A stretch of 64,000 bases of DNA from Endomicrobium sp. Its GTDB lineage: Bacteria; Elusimicrobiota; Endomicrobiia; Endomicrobiales; Endomicrobiaceae. Every line of letters begins with the position of its first letter. The first letter of the stretch is position 1. This document shows positions 50,195 to 62,186 of the stretch, one piece after another. The stretch is taken from assembly GCA_031260705.1 (NCBI GenBank), contig JAISLA010000004.1, forward strand, positions 23,068 through 87,067. Reading direction: 5' to 3'. The translations under genes were made by a program, and so were the position numbers. The notes under the pieces are model-generated. The model was given only the letters and a program-made list of their open reading frames with translations, searched no databases and had not been told where the DNA came from.

Positions 50195-50950
50195 ATGTAC
50201 AGCAAAAATAACAGTCAGTCATCGGAAAACGTTATTTGCGGGCGTAATCCGGTTTTGGAGCTTCTTAAAGCCGGCAGACGTACGGTAAATAAAATAATGA
50301 TTTCTAGGACTGCAAGAGGAGCGGCAGTTTCAGAGATTATTAATCTTGCAAAACAAAAGGGCATAGTCTTGCATAGCGTTCCGCCGGAAAAACTCGACAA
50401 ATTTTCTGAAAGTTCGCAAGGGATAGTCGCGGAAGTTTCTCCCGTGCAATATACAGAACTGTCGGATTTAATTGAAAAATCAAAAAAATCTCTAAAACCA
50501 CTGCTTGTAATCTTAGACGGCATTGAAGATCCGCATAATTTGGGTGCAATTATAAGGAACTGTGTAGCTTTCGGTGCGGACGGAGTTATAATACCTAAAT
50601 GGAGAGCTGTTGGAATAAATGAGACCGTGTCGAAATCTTCTGCCGGAGCAGTCGAACATATTTCAATATCGAGGGTTGCAAATACAAATCAAGCCATAGG
50701 TTTATTGAAAGAGAATGGTTTTTGGGTAGTCAGCGCCGAAAACGGGGGACGAATACTTGAAAAAATCGATTTGTCATTCCCGCTTACGGTAATAATAGGA
50801 AGCGAAGGTTTTGGTCTCCATAGTTTAACAAAGAAAAACAGCGATTTTTTAATATCCATTCCGCAGGAAAATACAATATCTTCATTAAATGCGTCATGCG
50901 CATCGGCTATTATTCTGTATGAAATAGCAAAGAAACGGAAAATAAGCTGA
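50195..50950 (+). CDS. rlmB: 23S rRNA 2'-O-ribose methyltransferase RlmB (SpoU family)
   Basis: 251 aa; VICGRNPVLELLKAGR, ILDGIEDPHNLGAIIRNCVAFGADGVI, VIIGSEGFGLH, SSLNASCASAIILYE. Confidence 0.93.
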   Translation: MYSKNNSQSSENVICGRNPVLELLKAGRRTVNKIMISRTARGAAVSEIINLAKQKGIVLHSVPPEKLDKFSESSQGIVAEVSPVQYTELSDLIEKSKKSLKPLLVILDGIEDPHNLGAIIRNCVAFGADGVIIPKWRAVGINETVSKSSAGAVEHISISRVANTNQAIGLLKENGFWVVSAENGGRILEKIDLSFPLTVIIGSEGFGLHSLTKKNSDFLISIPQENTISSLNASCASAIILYEIAKKRKIS

Positions 50951-51244
50951 TGGCAATCAGTCCAGATTAATATAAGTCTTTCGGGCTGTTTTCTTTATTT
51001 TATTTATGTATGAGATGTTTATTAAGATTGCTTTTTTGTATTTAAAAGTGTATAATATCAATCAGTTATGACTGTTAAAAAGTTTGGTTTCCCCGATTAA
51101 ATTTTAACAGGCAGGCGATGAAATGTGGTTTGCGGCGGTTATAAAGATTTGGTTGATTCTATGATTGGGAATTTTTATGATGCCTGTCTTATTTTGTCGC
51201 GGCAGTAAAAGCGGTATAATTTTTATGGGACAGGATTTTGAAAG

Positions 51245-51676
51245 ATGAATAAAAAGACTTTTTTACCAAAACAGGATGCAATTGAAAGAAAATGGCACTT
51301 GATAGATGCCGATGGAAAAATTTTAGGAAGACTTGCAGTTAAAATAGCGGAACTTTTAAGAGGGAAAAATAAAGTTTTCTATACAAATCATATAGACTGT
51401 GGTGATTTCGTACTTGTGACAAATGCAAGTAAAATTGTTCTTACGGGAAAAAAACTTGACCAGAAAACATATTTTACCTATTCGGGATATCCCGGCGGAG
51501 CAAAACTGACTCCTTATTCTGTTTTGATGGCTAAAAGTCCTGAAAAAGCTTTGTTTGCTGCAGTTAAGGGAATGCTTCCCAAAAATAAGCTTGCAGACAA
51601 ACAGATTACAAGACTTAAAGTATTTAAAGACGACAAACATACGCACGCTGCACAGGTTGTGGCATCGGCAAAGTAA
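51245..51676 (+). CDS. rplM: 50S ribosomal protein L13
   Basis: 143 aa; WHLIDADGKILGRLAVKIAELLRGK, YSGYPGG, AVKGMLPKNKL. Confidence 0.97.
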   Translation: MNKKTFLPKQDAIERKWHLIDADGKILGRLAVKIAELLRGKNKVFYTNHIDCGDFVLVTNASKIVLTGKKLDQKTYFTYSGYPGGAKLTPYSVLMAKSPEKALFAAVKGMLPKNKLADKQITRLKVFKDDKHTHAAQVVASAK

Positions 51677-51688
51677 AGAGGAGAGAGA

Positions 51689-52084
51689 ATGAGCAATATT
51701 TTTTATGCAAGCACGGGACGCAGGAAAAATGCGGTTGCTAAAATGAAAATTTCCGACGGCATCGGCAAAATTATAATTAATAATAAAACTATAGATGAAT
51801 ATTTTGGCGGTTTGGAAAGACTTAAAAAAGTAGCTTTAAAACCTTTTGATTTTTGGAACGGTAGAGGAAATTATAATTTTTATGTCAATGTTAAAGGTGG
51901 CGGAATAAGCGGTCAGGCGGGAGCTATAAGCCATAGCTTAGCAAGAACAATTTTAAGACTTGATGAACCGTCAAGAGCGGCATTGAAAAAAGAAGGTTTT
52001 TTGACCAGAGATTCCAGGATGGTGGAAAGGAAGAAAGCCGGAAGACCAAAAGCGAGAAAACGTTTCCAGTTCTCAAAACGTTGA
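51689..52084 (+). CDS. rpsI: 30S ribosomal protein S9
   Basis: 131 aa; ASTGRRKNAVAKMKI, VKGGGISGQAGAISHSLARTIL, DSRMVERKKAGRPKARKRFQFSKR. Confidence 0.97.
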   Translation: MSNIFYASTGRRKNAVAKMKISDGIGKIIINNKTIDEYFGGLERLKKVALKPFDFWNGRGNYNFYVNVKGGGISGQAGAISHSLARTILRLDEPSRAALKKEGFLTRDSRMVERKKAGRPKARKRFQFSKR

Positions 52085-52144
52085 GAAATGGTTCTTTTTG
52101 CATAATTGACGTCAGTCTTAATATGTCTGTGAAACTCTCATTTC

Positions 52145-52182
52145 TGTTATGCTGAAAATCACAAAACTTGTTACAGGTAAAA
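52145..52182. repeat. Degenerate copy of the dispersed intergenic repeat
   Basis: ctcatttctgttatgctgaaa... shares ctcatttctgt(t/c)atg(c/t)tgaa with the copy at 52215. Confidence 0.4.
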
Positions 52183-52214
52183 GTACTTTTAATGTGTGTA
52201 TCAATTCTCATTTC

Positions 52215-52260
52215 TGTCATGTTGAAGGGGACGAAGTCCTCGAAACATCCAGTCTTTTTT
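52215..52260. repeat. Dispersed intergenic hairpin repeat, copy B
   Basis: tgtcatgttgaaggggacgaagtcctcgaaacatccagtctttttt; GGAC-GAA-GTCC hairpin core; matches 17414-17458. Confidence 0.7.
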
Positions 52261-52633
52261 TAGATTTTTTGAGAAACAAAAGACCCAAAAAGTGATATTC
52301 CCAAAAGAAGCCGCTGAAATTAAAAGACTTTTTTATTTAAGACTGCAAACGTAAATTTTTCAATTATTGTATAAGATTGCAAAGGATATCAAAAGAGATA
52401 AAAGAATAGTATAACTTCACCGGCAGCAAAACCATATTTTTGTCTATGGCGGCTGCAGATATGATTTGAAGCATAAATAGGAAGAATTTTATTACAGAGG
52501 CTTTGCGATTGGAGGCTTTTACAGCCAGCGGAAAAATATGCTCAGAATCGCATTATATAATAAAAAATGAGATTAAATTGTCTAAACGTATTAAACTTGC
52601 TATTATCCATGTTGCCATTTAGAATATGGATTA

Positions 52634-54109
<1,476 letters not shown>

Positions 54110-54144
54110 TTATCTATTTAAGCACATTAGTACAGGTGTTTGCA

Positions 54145-54180
54145 AGATAAAACAAAAAATCCTGCTGTTTAAGCAGGATT
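54145..54180 (-). terminator. Rho-independent terminator after tRNA-Asn
   Basis: On the minus strand: AATCCTGC TTAAACA GCAGGATT TTTTGTTTT; perfect 8-bp stem then T-tract. Confidence 0.8.
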
Positions 54181-54201
54181 GGTATGTCTTGGAATTAAAA
54201 G

Positions 54202-54273
54202 CTCCGACGGCTGGACTCGAACCAGCAACCGATCGGTTAACAGCCGATTGCTCTACCATTGAGCTACGTCGGA
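54202..54273 (-). tRNA. tRNA-Asn (anticodon GTT), no encoded CCA
   Basis: Cloverleaf TCCGACG-TA-GCTC-AATGGTA-GAGC-A-ATCGG-CTGTTAA-CCGAT-CGGTT-GCTGG-TTCGAGT-CCAGC-CGTCGGA-G folds fully. Confidence 0.95.
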
Positions 54274-54769
54274 ACTAAGCGTCTTTTTTATAGTCAATTA
54301 AATTATATTAATTATATCTATTTAAAAAAAAATTTCAAGTTTCCGCTCCGGTTAAATATAATAATATGCGTAAAATCAGGACATAATATCTAAAGGAATT
54401 TCCGGACTTGAAGAAACCGGATTATTATTAATTTAGAGCGACATTTTCCCTGTTTTTTTACTGCAACCGCCGCAACATACAAATATATAAATGGTAGTAG
54501 AGCATATTAAACTACTTCCTTAAAGTTTCTGAAAAAAGAGTATTCACACAATGTTACAATAAAAAGCGGGGAACAGTAAATATACTACATTTCATTTATT
54601 TTTTTGTATTTTTTAAATAGAATAATTAAATCCGCTTGATTTATACATATACATATGAATAAAGATTTGATATAATGCCTAGCAAAATATCAATTATACA
54701 TATATACATAAATAATCAAATCGAAAAAAGGCAAGAATTTTGTAAAATAAGTAAGAAACGGAGTTTTAA

Positions 54770-56419
54770 ATGAGAAGCGATCAAATAAAAAGAGGCGCGG
54801 TGAGAGCGCCTAACAGATGTTTATTGTATTCTACAGGAATAAGTCCAGGAGATTTAGATAAACCTTTTATAGGTATTGCTTCGTCATTTACGGATTTAGT
54901 TCCGGGTCATGTTGCAATGCGCGATTTGGAAAGATATATAGAAAGAGGTATTGCCGCCGGCGGCGGAGTTCCTTTTATTTTCGGCGCTCCTGCGGTATGC
55001 GATGGCATAGCTATGGGACATAGTGGCATGCATTACTCGCTTGGTTCAAGAGAAATAATTGCCGATTTAGTGGAAACTGTTGCAAACGCACACATGTTAG
55101 ATGGTCTTATTCTTTTATCAAATTGCGATAAAGTTACGCCGGGAATGCTTATGGCTGCTGCAAGACTTAACATACCCGCGATTGTTGTTACTGCAGGTGC
55201 TATGATGACTGGAATGTATGATAAAAAAAGACGCTCTATGGTAAGGGATACTTTTGAAGCGGTCGGGCAGTTTCAAGCTGGCAAAATTACCGAAAAACGG
55301 CTTTCGGAGCTGGAAATGGCAGCATGTCCCGGAGCTGGCGCATGTCAGGGGATGTATACCGCCAATACTATGGCGTGTTTAACTGAGACAATGGGAATGT
55401 CTATGCGGGGCTGCGCAGCGGCGCTTGCTGTCAGCGCAAAGAAAAAGAGAATTGCTTATGAATCGGGTATGAGGGTTGTTGAACTTGTAAAAAAAGATGT
55501 AAAGCCGCGCGATATTTTGACACTTGATGCTTTTAAAAATGCAATTACCGCAGATATGGCTTTAGGAGGCTCTACAAATACAGTTTTGCATCTTCCTGCT
55601 ATAGCTAATGAAGCAGGAATAAAACTGCCTTTAGAATTATTTGACGAGATTTCTAAGAAAACTCCTCAGATTGCCTGTTTGGAGCCGGCGGGGGACCACT
55701 ATATGGAAGATTTAGATAATGCAGGCGGAATGTCTGCGGTGCTTTTTGCAATTCAGAAAAGTTTGGTGCATTCTAAAACAGTATCGGGATCTGATATAAT
55801 TGAAATTGCAAATTCGGCTGAAATATTGGATGAGTATGTCATAAGAGCGAAAAATCCTTATAAACCCGAAGGCGGCATCGCGATTTTGAGAGGAAATATT
55901 GCTCCGCGCGGATGTGTTGTTAAACAGGCTGCCGTAAGCGAAAAAATGAAAGTTTTTTCGGGCAGAGCGCGCGTGTTTAATTCTGAAGATGATGCTATGA
56001 AAGCAATACTTGATAATAAAATTGTTTCAGGTGATGTTGTCGTTATAAGATATGAGGGACCCGCAGGCGGTCCGGGAATGAGAGAAATGCTAAGTCCTAC
56101 GAGCGCGTTGCACGGTATGGGTTTAAGCGATTCGGTTGCGCTTCTTACCGATGGACGTTTTTCCGGCGGAACAAGGGGACCCTGCATAGGACATATTTCT
56201 CCTGAAGCAGTGGCAGGCGGTGCAATAGGTGCGATTAATGAGGGTGACACAATAAATATCAACATACCCGAAAGAACATTAAATGTTGAATTGACAGACG
56301 ATGAAATAAAGGCGAGAATTGACAATATTATAAAGCCGGAACCTAAAATCAAAACCGGTTATATGGCGCGTTATGCTAAGCTAGTGCAGTCGGCAGATAC
56401 TGGAGCTATATTGAAATAG
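54770..56419 (+). CDS. ilvD: Dihydroxy-acid dehydratase
   Basis: 549 aa; [68 protein letters not shown]. Confidence 0.97.
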   Translation: MRSDQIKRGAVRAPNRCLLYSTGISPGDLDKPFIGIASSFTDLVPGHVAMRDLERYIERGIAAGGGVPFIFGAPAVCDGIAMGHSGMHYSLGSREIIADLVETVANAHMLDGLILLSNCDKVTPGMLMAAARLNIPAIVVTAGAMMTGMYDKKRRSMVRDTFEAVGQFQAGKITEKRLSELEMAACPGAGACQGMYTANTMACLTETMGMSMRGCAAALAVSAKKKRIAYESGMRVVELVKKDVKPRDILTLDAFKNAITADMALGGSTNTVLHLPAIANEAGIKLPLELFDEISKKTPQIACLEPAGDHYMEDLDNAGGMSAVLFAIQKSLVHSKTVSGSDIIEIANSAEILDEYVIRAKNPYKPEGGIAILRGNIAPRGCVVKQAAVSEKMKVFSGRARVFNSEDDAMKAILDNKIVSGDVVVIRYEGPAGGPGMREMLSPTSALHGMGLSDSVALLTDGRFSGGTRGPCIGHISPEAVAGGAIGAINEGDTININIPERTLNVELTDDEIKARIDNIIKPEPKIKTGYMARYAKLVQSADTGAILK

Positions 56420-56676
56420 AATGAAATATTATCAAAATTTAATGCTGTTAAAGATTGAAAAATCAGCTAAATACGAAGTTTTGAATACGGTAATGTAAAT
56501 TACAGCTGAATGTCTTGATTTGTCCGCGTTATGTCGTGCTTAATAACAAATATTTGTCTTGTCGTTTGGAAAAACAAAGACAAACTCTGGGCTGTTCCCT
56601 CAGTAAATGATTTCTTTTGTGTAATTAAATAAAGTCAATTTATTATTTATGTAAGGTAAAAAATAAGGATTATAGT

Positions 56677-58413
56677 ATGGAAAAAAAGACTGGTTCGCAG
56701 ATTTTAGTAGAGAGCTTATTAAAAGAGAAAGTTGAAGTGATTTTTGGACTTCCCGGCGGACAGGCATTGCCGATGTTTGACGCAATTCACGGATCGCGGT
56801 TAAACTTTATTTTAACAAGGCATGAGCAGGGCGCTTCACATATGGCTGACGGTTATGCTCGTTCTACTGGTAAGCCCGGCGTATGTTTAGTTACATCAGG
56901 TCCTGGAGCTACAAATATAGTTACAGGTCTTGGCACTGCATATACAGATTCTGTTCCTTTGGTTGCATTTACTGGTCAGGTTGCGACAAGCGTAATCGGA
57001 CAAGATGCTTTTCAGGAAGCGGATACCATAGGCATCACAAGACCTGTAACAAAGCATAATTTTTTAGTTAAAGACGTAAAATATTTGGCAAATACCATAA
57101 AAGAAGCGTTTTATATTGCAACTACCGGCAGACCCGGACCTGTTTTGGTTGACATTCCGATTGATGTGCAGCGCGGAGTGTGCGAGTTTGTTTATCCCGA
57201 AAGAGTTGAAATACGTTCGTACAAACCTAACTATAATGGTCATCCGGGGCAGATTAAAAAAGCTGTTAACGTTATAAATAAAAGTGAAAAACCTGTGTTT
57301 TATATAGGAACCGGCGTTGTCATTTCTGAGGCGGAAAATGAAGTTTTGAAAATATCAAAAAAAGCCGATATTCCCGTCACAAATACATTGCTTGCCATAG
57401 GTGCGTATCCTCATGACACGAGTTTAAGTTTGGGCATGCTCGGAATGCACGGGACTTTTTGTGCAAACAGAGCGATACAGTCGGCGGATGTCATTATAGC
57501 TGTCGGCGCAAGATTTGATGATAGATGTACGGGCAAGGTCTGCGATTTTGCAAAAAAAGCAAAAATAATTCACGTTGATATAGATCCTACAGCTATATCA
57601 AAAGTTGTTGACGTTGATATTCCCGTTGTCGGCGATGCAAAGACAGTACTAAAGGAAATGTTGACATTGATAGATAAGAAAGAAAGAAAAGACTGGATTA
57701 AAACAGTTGATGCTTGGAAAACGGAGCATCCGCTTTCGTATAACAGAGATGATGGTAAGCTTCATCCGCAACATGTGATTGAAAAAATTTCGGAATTTAC
57801 AAAAGGCGAAGCAATTGTTACAACGGAAGTCGGACAGCACCAGATGTGGTCGGCGCAGTATTATAAAGCGAAATATCCGCGTTTATTTTTGAGTTCCGGC
57901 GGACTTGGAACAATGGGTTTTGGATATCCTGCCGGTATCGGAGCAAAAATCGGAAATCCGGATAAAGAAGTTATAGTTATAGCCGGGGACGGTTCTTTTC
58001 AGATGAATATGCAGGAAATGGCGATATCTGTGTTAAATGGTATAAATGTTAAGGTTGTTATATTAAATAATCAATATCTCGGAAATGTGCGCCAATGGCA
58101 GGAAATGTTTTACGGTAAAAGATATTCGCACAGCTGTCTTGCAAGACGCAAGGAATGTCCGCAGTTGTGCAATACGCCAAACAGAGCTACTTGTCCCGTT
58201 TATATCCCTGATTTTGTAAAGTGGGCACAAAGTTACGGTGTTTTAGGAATACGCGTGACAGATAAAAAGGATGTTGAACCCGCTTTAAAAAAGATGCTTG
58301 AAACAAAAAGTTCAGTCGTTCTTGATGTGTGGGTTGAGATGGAAGAGAATATTTTCCCTATGGTACCTGCCGGTGCGTCTCTTGACGATGTTATTACACG
58401 AATGAGCGTATAA
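56677..58413 (+). CDS. ilvB: Acetolactate synthase large subunit
   Basis: 578 aa; EVIFGLPGGQALPMFDAI, RHEQGASHMADGYARSTGKPGVCLVTSGPGATN, GDGSFQMNMQEMAI, NNQYLGNVRQWQEMFY. Confidence 0.96.
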   Translation: MEKKTGSQILVESLLKEKVEVIFGLPGGQALPMFDAIHGSRLNFILTRHEQGASHMADGYARSTGKPGVCLVTSGPGATNIVTGLGTAYTDSVPLVAFTGQVATSVIGQDAFQEADTIGITRPVTKHNFLVKDVKYLANTIKEAFYIATTGRPGPVLVDIPIDVQRGVCEFVYPERVEIRSYKPNYNGHPGQIKKAVNVINKSEKPVFYIGTGVVISEAENEVLKISKKADIPVTNTLLAIGAYPHDTSLSLGMLGMHGTFCANRAIQSADVIIAVGARFDDRCTGKVCDFAKKAKIIHVDIDPTAISKVVDVDIPVVGDAKTVLKEMLTLIDKKERKDWIKTVDAWKTEHPLSYNRDDGKLHPQHVIEKISEFTKGEAIVTTEVGQHQMWSAQYYKAKYPRLFLSSGGLGTMGFGYPAGIGAKIGNPDKEVIVIAGDGSFQMNMQEMAISVLNGINVKVVILNNQYLGNVRQWQEMFYGKRYSHSCLARRKECPQLCNTPNRATCPVYIPDFVKWAQSYGVLGIRVTDKKDVEPALKKMLETKSSVVLDVWVEMEENIFPMVPAGASLDDVITRMSV

Positions 58414-58710
58414 TCTGGAATTTGAGGAATAAAGAGCGGATGTGTCTGTCAATTTCCAAGCGGCAAGTATTTATTTTTTAATATCTTTGTACTGTTTTAT
58501 CGTCTAAATAGTGAAAATAAGAAGAATTAATAATAGATTTTTAATGGTGCTTAATATGTTTAAAAAATTTATATGTATACTTTAATTGCTGATTATGCAA
58601 AATCAAAGCCTAAGGTTATTCCGGGTACTTTACTGGAGACTTCCAGCAAAGAGACTAACTATCCGTCTGGTTTAGTAGTTGGTGTTTCGGCGGTAGCTGT
58701 TGTTGCTTGC

Positions 58711-58725
58711 GGGGGTGGGGGGGGG
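58711..58725. repeat. Interrupted G-tract (G5-T-G9)
   Basis: gcGGGGGTGGGGGGGGGata within degraded DNA between ilvB and ilvN. Confidence 0.9.
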
Positions 58726-58879
58726 ATATTGCTTTTGCTGGGATAAAATAAGCGCTTGGTGGGCTGGTAATAGTAAAAAAGTGTCAAGCTCCTAAAGATA
58801 ATCAAGTCGATCATCATAAAAAAGAGGAAGAGGTAGCACAGGGTAACGCCTCCTAAAAAAGCCGCAAACTTTTCTCACG

Positions 58880-59676
58880 TTTAACCCCAGTGATTTAGGC
58901 TCGCAGAAAACGAACCATTTTTCATCAGGCTTTCCCTTTCTGTCTCAGAATCCGACTGTTAAAGTTGAGGAAAAAAAGTCCCTGATTATCTCGAATCTCA
59001 AAAAACATTTTTTTAATCAAGAGGGCATTGACGAGTTCAAAGGCACTACGAGGATTGGGTTCAAAAGTATATTTATATTTTCAGTGAGAAACCTGTAAGG
59101 GGAAGCTATTCTTAATGCTGTTGCGCATAGAGATTACACTATAGAAAGTCCGGAAGGTTTTTTGACAAGTATAACTCCGGAAAATGTACTTAATAAACAG
59201 GAATGGGCGTAACAGATGTATTGCTGAAACCTTTGAAAAAGCAGGTTTGGTTGAAAGGTCAGGTCAAGGTGTAGACAGACAATATTTTTAGTTAATACAA
59301 TAAAAGAAGGTAAAGGTATCCCTGATTTTTCTGAAAGCGACAGATGATTGGTTGTTTTAAAAATTCCTGAAAACATTTTATTGATTTGGTAATAGTAGAA
59401 TCCTTTATAAGAAAAATCAATATATGTATGTAGAAAACACTTACTGCGATGGGTAAAAATGGCGAATATACAAGAATTAAGGGATTGCCAAGAGATAAAA
59501 AATATAAGACTTTATTGCTTCATCATATTGAAAACTGCGGCAAAGGCTGTCTTAAAGAGTTTACAAATGTTTTGCCAGATCTGCCTAAAAGTACTGTATT
59601 GGCGATACTTTGTGAATTAAGGGAAGAGAAAAAAGTAGAATTTAAAGGCAGTTATATAGATATGGTTATTGGGTAA
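58880..59676 (+). pseudogene. RecG-like / AlbA-associated ATP-binding protein remnant with C-terminal wHTH
   Basis: GEAILNAVAHRDYTIESPEGFLTSITPEN; frameshifted RCIAETFEKAGLVERSGQGVDRQ; LVNTIKEGKGIPDFSESD; ORF 59449-59676 KYKTLLLHHIENCGKGCLKEFTNVLPDLPKSTVLAILCELREEKKVEFKG. Confidence 0.65.
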
Positions 59677-59946
59677 AAAGCGCAAAAAAGATTAAAATTA
59701 TTTATGTGATACATAATAAATTTATAAATTGTATAATATAAGTTTGATTTGTATAAAGTTGTTTTACATTGAAAAAATCAATAAGTTTTAAATTGTGCGA
59801 TTAGTTTGAAACTATTTATAAAACTACATAATAATTTTTTAAAAAATATTAATAAAAATTGGTTTATATGAAATCAATTTGAAATCTAAAATAGGGTTAA
59901 AATAAAGTAAATATGTATTAATATTAATTTACTGCAAGGAGACAAT

Positions 59947-60426
59947 GTGCGTCATACGGTTTCAGTTTTAGTAGAAAATAAATTTGGTGTTCTTGCAAGA
60001 ATATCTACTCTTTTTGCGGCACGCGGATTTAATATAGATTCGCTCAATGTAAGCGAAACTGAAGATCCGGCAATTTCAAGAATGACTATTGTCGTAAAAG
60101 GAGACTATTCTATTCTTGAGCAGGTTACAAAGCAGTTAAATAAGCTTGTGGATGTTATAAAAGTTAATGATTTTAATGATGTTGAATATGTTGAAAGGGG
60201 GATTGCCCTTATAAAGATAAACATAAAAAAATCCACTCGCAATGAAGTTCATCAGCTGATTGAAATTTTTAGATCAAGAATTATAGATGTGTCTCAGGAT
60301 TCAATTATAGTCGAAATAACGGGCGATGGAGATAAAATCAGAGCTTTTATAAAAATGGTTATGCCTTACGGAATAAAAGAAACCTGCAAAACCGGTATTG
60401 TTGCTTTAGGTCGCGGGCAGCGCTGA
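59947..60426 (+). CDS. ilvN: Acetolactate synthase small subunit
   Basis: 159 aa; HTVSVLVENKFGVLARISTLFAARGFNIDSLNVSETEDPAISRMTIVV (ACT domain). Confidence 0.96.
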   Translation: MRHTVSVLVENKFGVLARISTLFAARGFNIDSLNVSETEDPAISRMTIVVKGDYSILEQVTKQLNKLVDVIKVNDFNDVEYVERGIALIKINIKKSTRNEVHQLIEIFRSRIIDVSQDSIIVEITGDGDKIRAFIKMVMPYGIKETCKTGIVALGRGQR

Positions 60427-60461
60427 TAAGATGATGAAAAAGGAAAACAAGGAGAAATAAA

Positions 60462-61460
60462 ATGAAAGAAGCAAGAATGTATTATGAGAATGATGCGGAT
60501 TTAAGTCTTTTGAAAGGGAAAACTATTGCGGTTTTGGGTTATGGAAGTCAGGGGCATGCGCATGCTTTAAATCTTAAAGATTCCGGTCTGAACGTTATTG
60601 TCGCACAAAGACCCGGCGGAGATAACTATAAAAAAGCTATTGAAGACGGTTGGAAGCCGGTGAGCGTTGCCGAAGCGGTCAAGCAGGCGGATTGGGTTCA
60701 CATTCTTTTGCCGGATGAAGTTCAGAAAAAAGTTTGGGAAGAAGATATAAAACCTAATATTAAAAAAAATGCAATTTTAAATTTTGCGCACGGTTTTAAT
60801 ATACGCTTTAAACAAATTATTCCTACGCCGGATTTAGACGTTATTATGATTGCGCCTAAGGGTCCCGGACATTTGGTTAGAAGACAATATGAAGAGGGTA
60901 AAGGCGTTCCGTGTTTAATAGCTGTAGAGCAGAATGCGAGCGGTAAAGCGAAAGACTTGGCTCTTGCTTATGCAAAAGGTATCGGCGGAACAAGGGGCGG
61001 AGTTCTGGAAACGACTTTTGCCGAAGAAACCGAAACCGATTTGTTTGGCGAGCAGGTTGTTCTTTGCGGAGGACTTGTAGAATTGATAAACTCCGGCTTT
61101 GAAACGCTCGTAGCTGCAGGCTATCAGCCTGAGATAGCGTATTTTGAATGTTTGCACGAAGTAAAACTTATTGTTGATTTAATATTTGAAGGCGGATTTG
61201 GCAAGATGAATTATTCAGTTTCCGATACCGCTGAATATGGCGAATATGTAAGCGGAAAAAGAATAATAACCGATTCCACCAGAGAAGAAATGAAAAAAGT
61301 TTTGGCTGATATTCAATCTGGCAAATTTGCAAATAACTGGCTTGAAGAGAACAGAGTGGGAAGACCGTTCTTCAAAAAAGAGAGAAAAGATGTAAGCGAG
61401 AGGATGGTTGAACAAGTCGGAGCAAGACTGCGTTCCAAAATGTCGTGGATTAAAAAATAA
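60462..61460 (+). CDS. ilvC: Ketol-acid reductoisomerase
   Basis: 332 aa; [75 protein letters not shown]. Confidence 0.97.
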   Translation: MKEARMYYENDADLSLLKGKTIAVLGYGSQGHAHALNLKDSGLNVIVAQRPGGDNYKKAIEDGWKPVSVAEAVKQADWVHILLPDEVQKKVWEEDIKPNIKKNAILNFAHGFNIRFKQIIPTPDLDVIMIAPKGPGHLVRRQYEEGKGVPCLIAVEQNASGKAKDLALAYAKGIGGTRGGVLETTFAEETETDLFGEQVVLCGGLVELINSGFETLVAAGYQPEIAYFECLHEVKLIVDLIFEGGFGKMNYSVSDTAEYGEYVSGKRIITDSTREEMKKVLADIQSGKFANNWLEENRVGRPFFKKERKDVSERMVEQVGARLRSKMSWIKK

Positions 61461-62186
61461 CTTTGGATTTTGACTAGTACATCATGTTATGTTGCCGTCC
61501 AAAGTAATGATAAAAACTTGCTTTTGTCGTTTGCCTGAACGGCAAACATAGTTCCTAAAAATCTCCGAGATAGTGTTTGTTTTTCAACGTTATTTCAGGT
61601 GCGTATCCGGAATATGACGTTCATGTTTATTTTTTTAGACGATATATGCTGAAAATAAGTTTCGGTACACCCGCGCTTAACGCTCCTATCCGGCAATATA
61701 CACCGTTTTGCGGTTAAAGCATTTGGGTACAAATTGGTATGGCGGGGTCCGCAAGTTTGTCATTGTTGTTTCCCACCTGATTATATCTTCTTTTGCCGTT
61801 TTGTAAACTATATAAGGTAAGAGAAAAAGATTCGGCAGAAGATGCGGAAATATTTGTCCAGTACTTTTTTCCTCTAGAGCGAAAATCTGGAAAAGAAGCG
61901 GGACGCTTAAGGCGACAACTGCAAGAACAGTAAAATAACGATGCTGACATCAACGCTATAACATTAACAAAGCGAGAGAATTACGCAAATATCAGCTATC
62001 AAAGTGGGAATTTTCTCCACCCCTCTATAGCAGGGTAAAGATAGTCTCTATCTTGTGGGACATGAATGAGGTTCTCAAGGTGGCTCAAAAGGGCACACCT
62101 AAAGGATTTGTCTATTCTCTTGAATACCAGAAGCTGGGGTTTTGGATATAATATTATGGAAGTTGCGGCAATCTGTTTAGTAAAAC

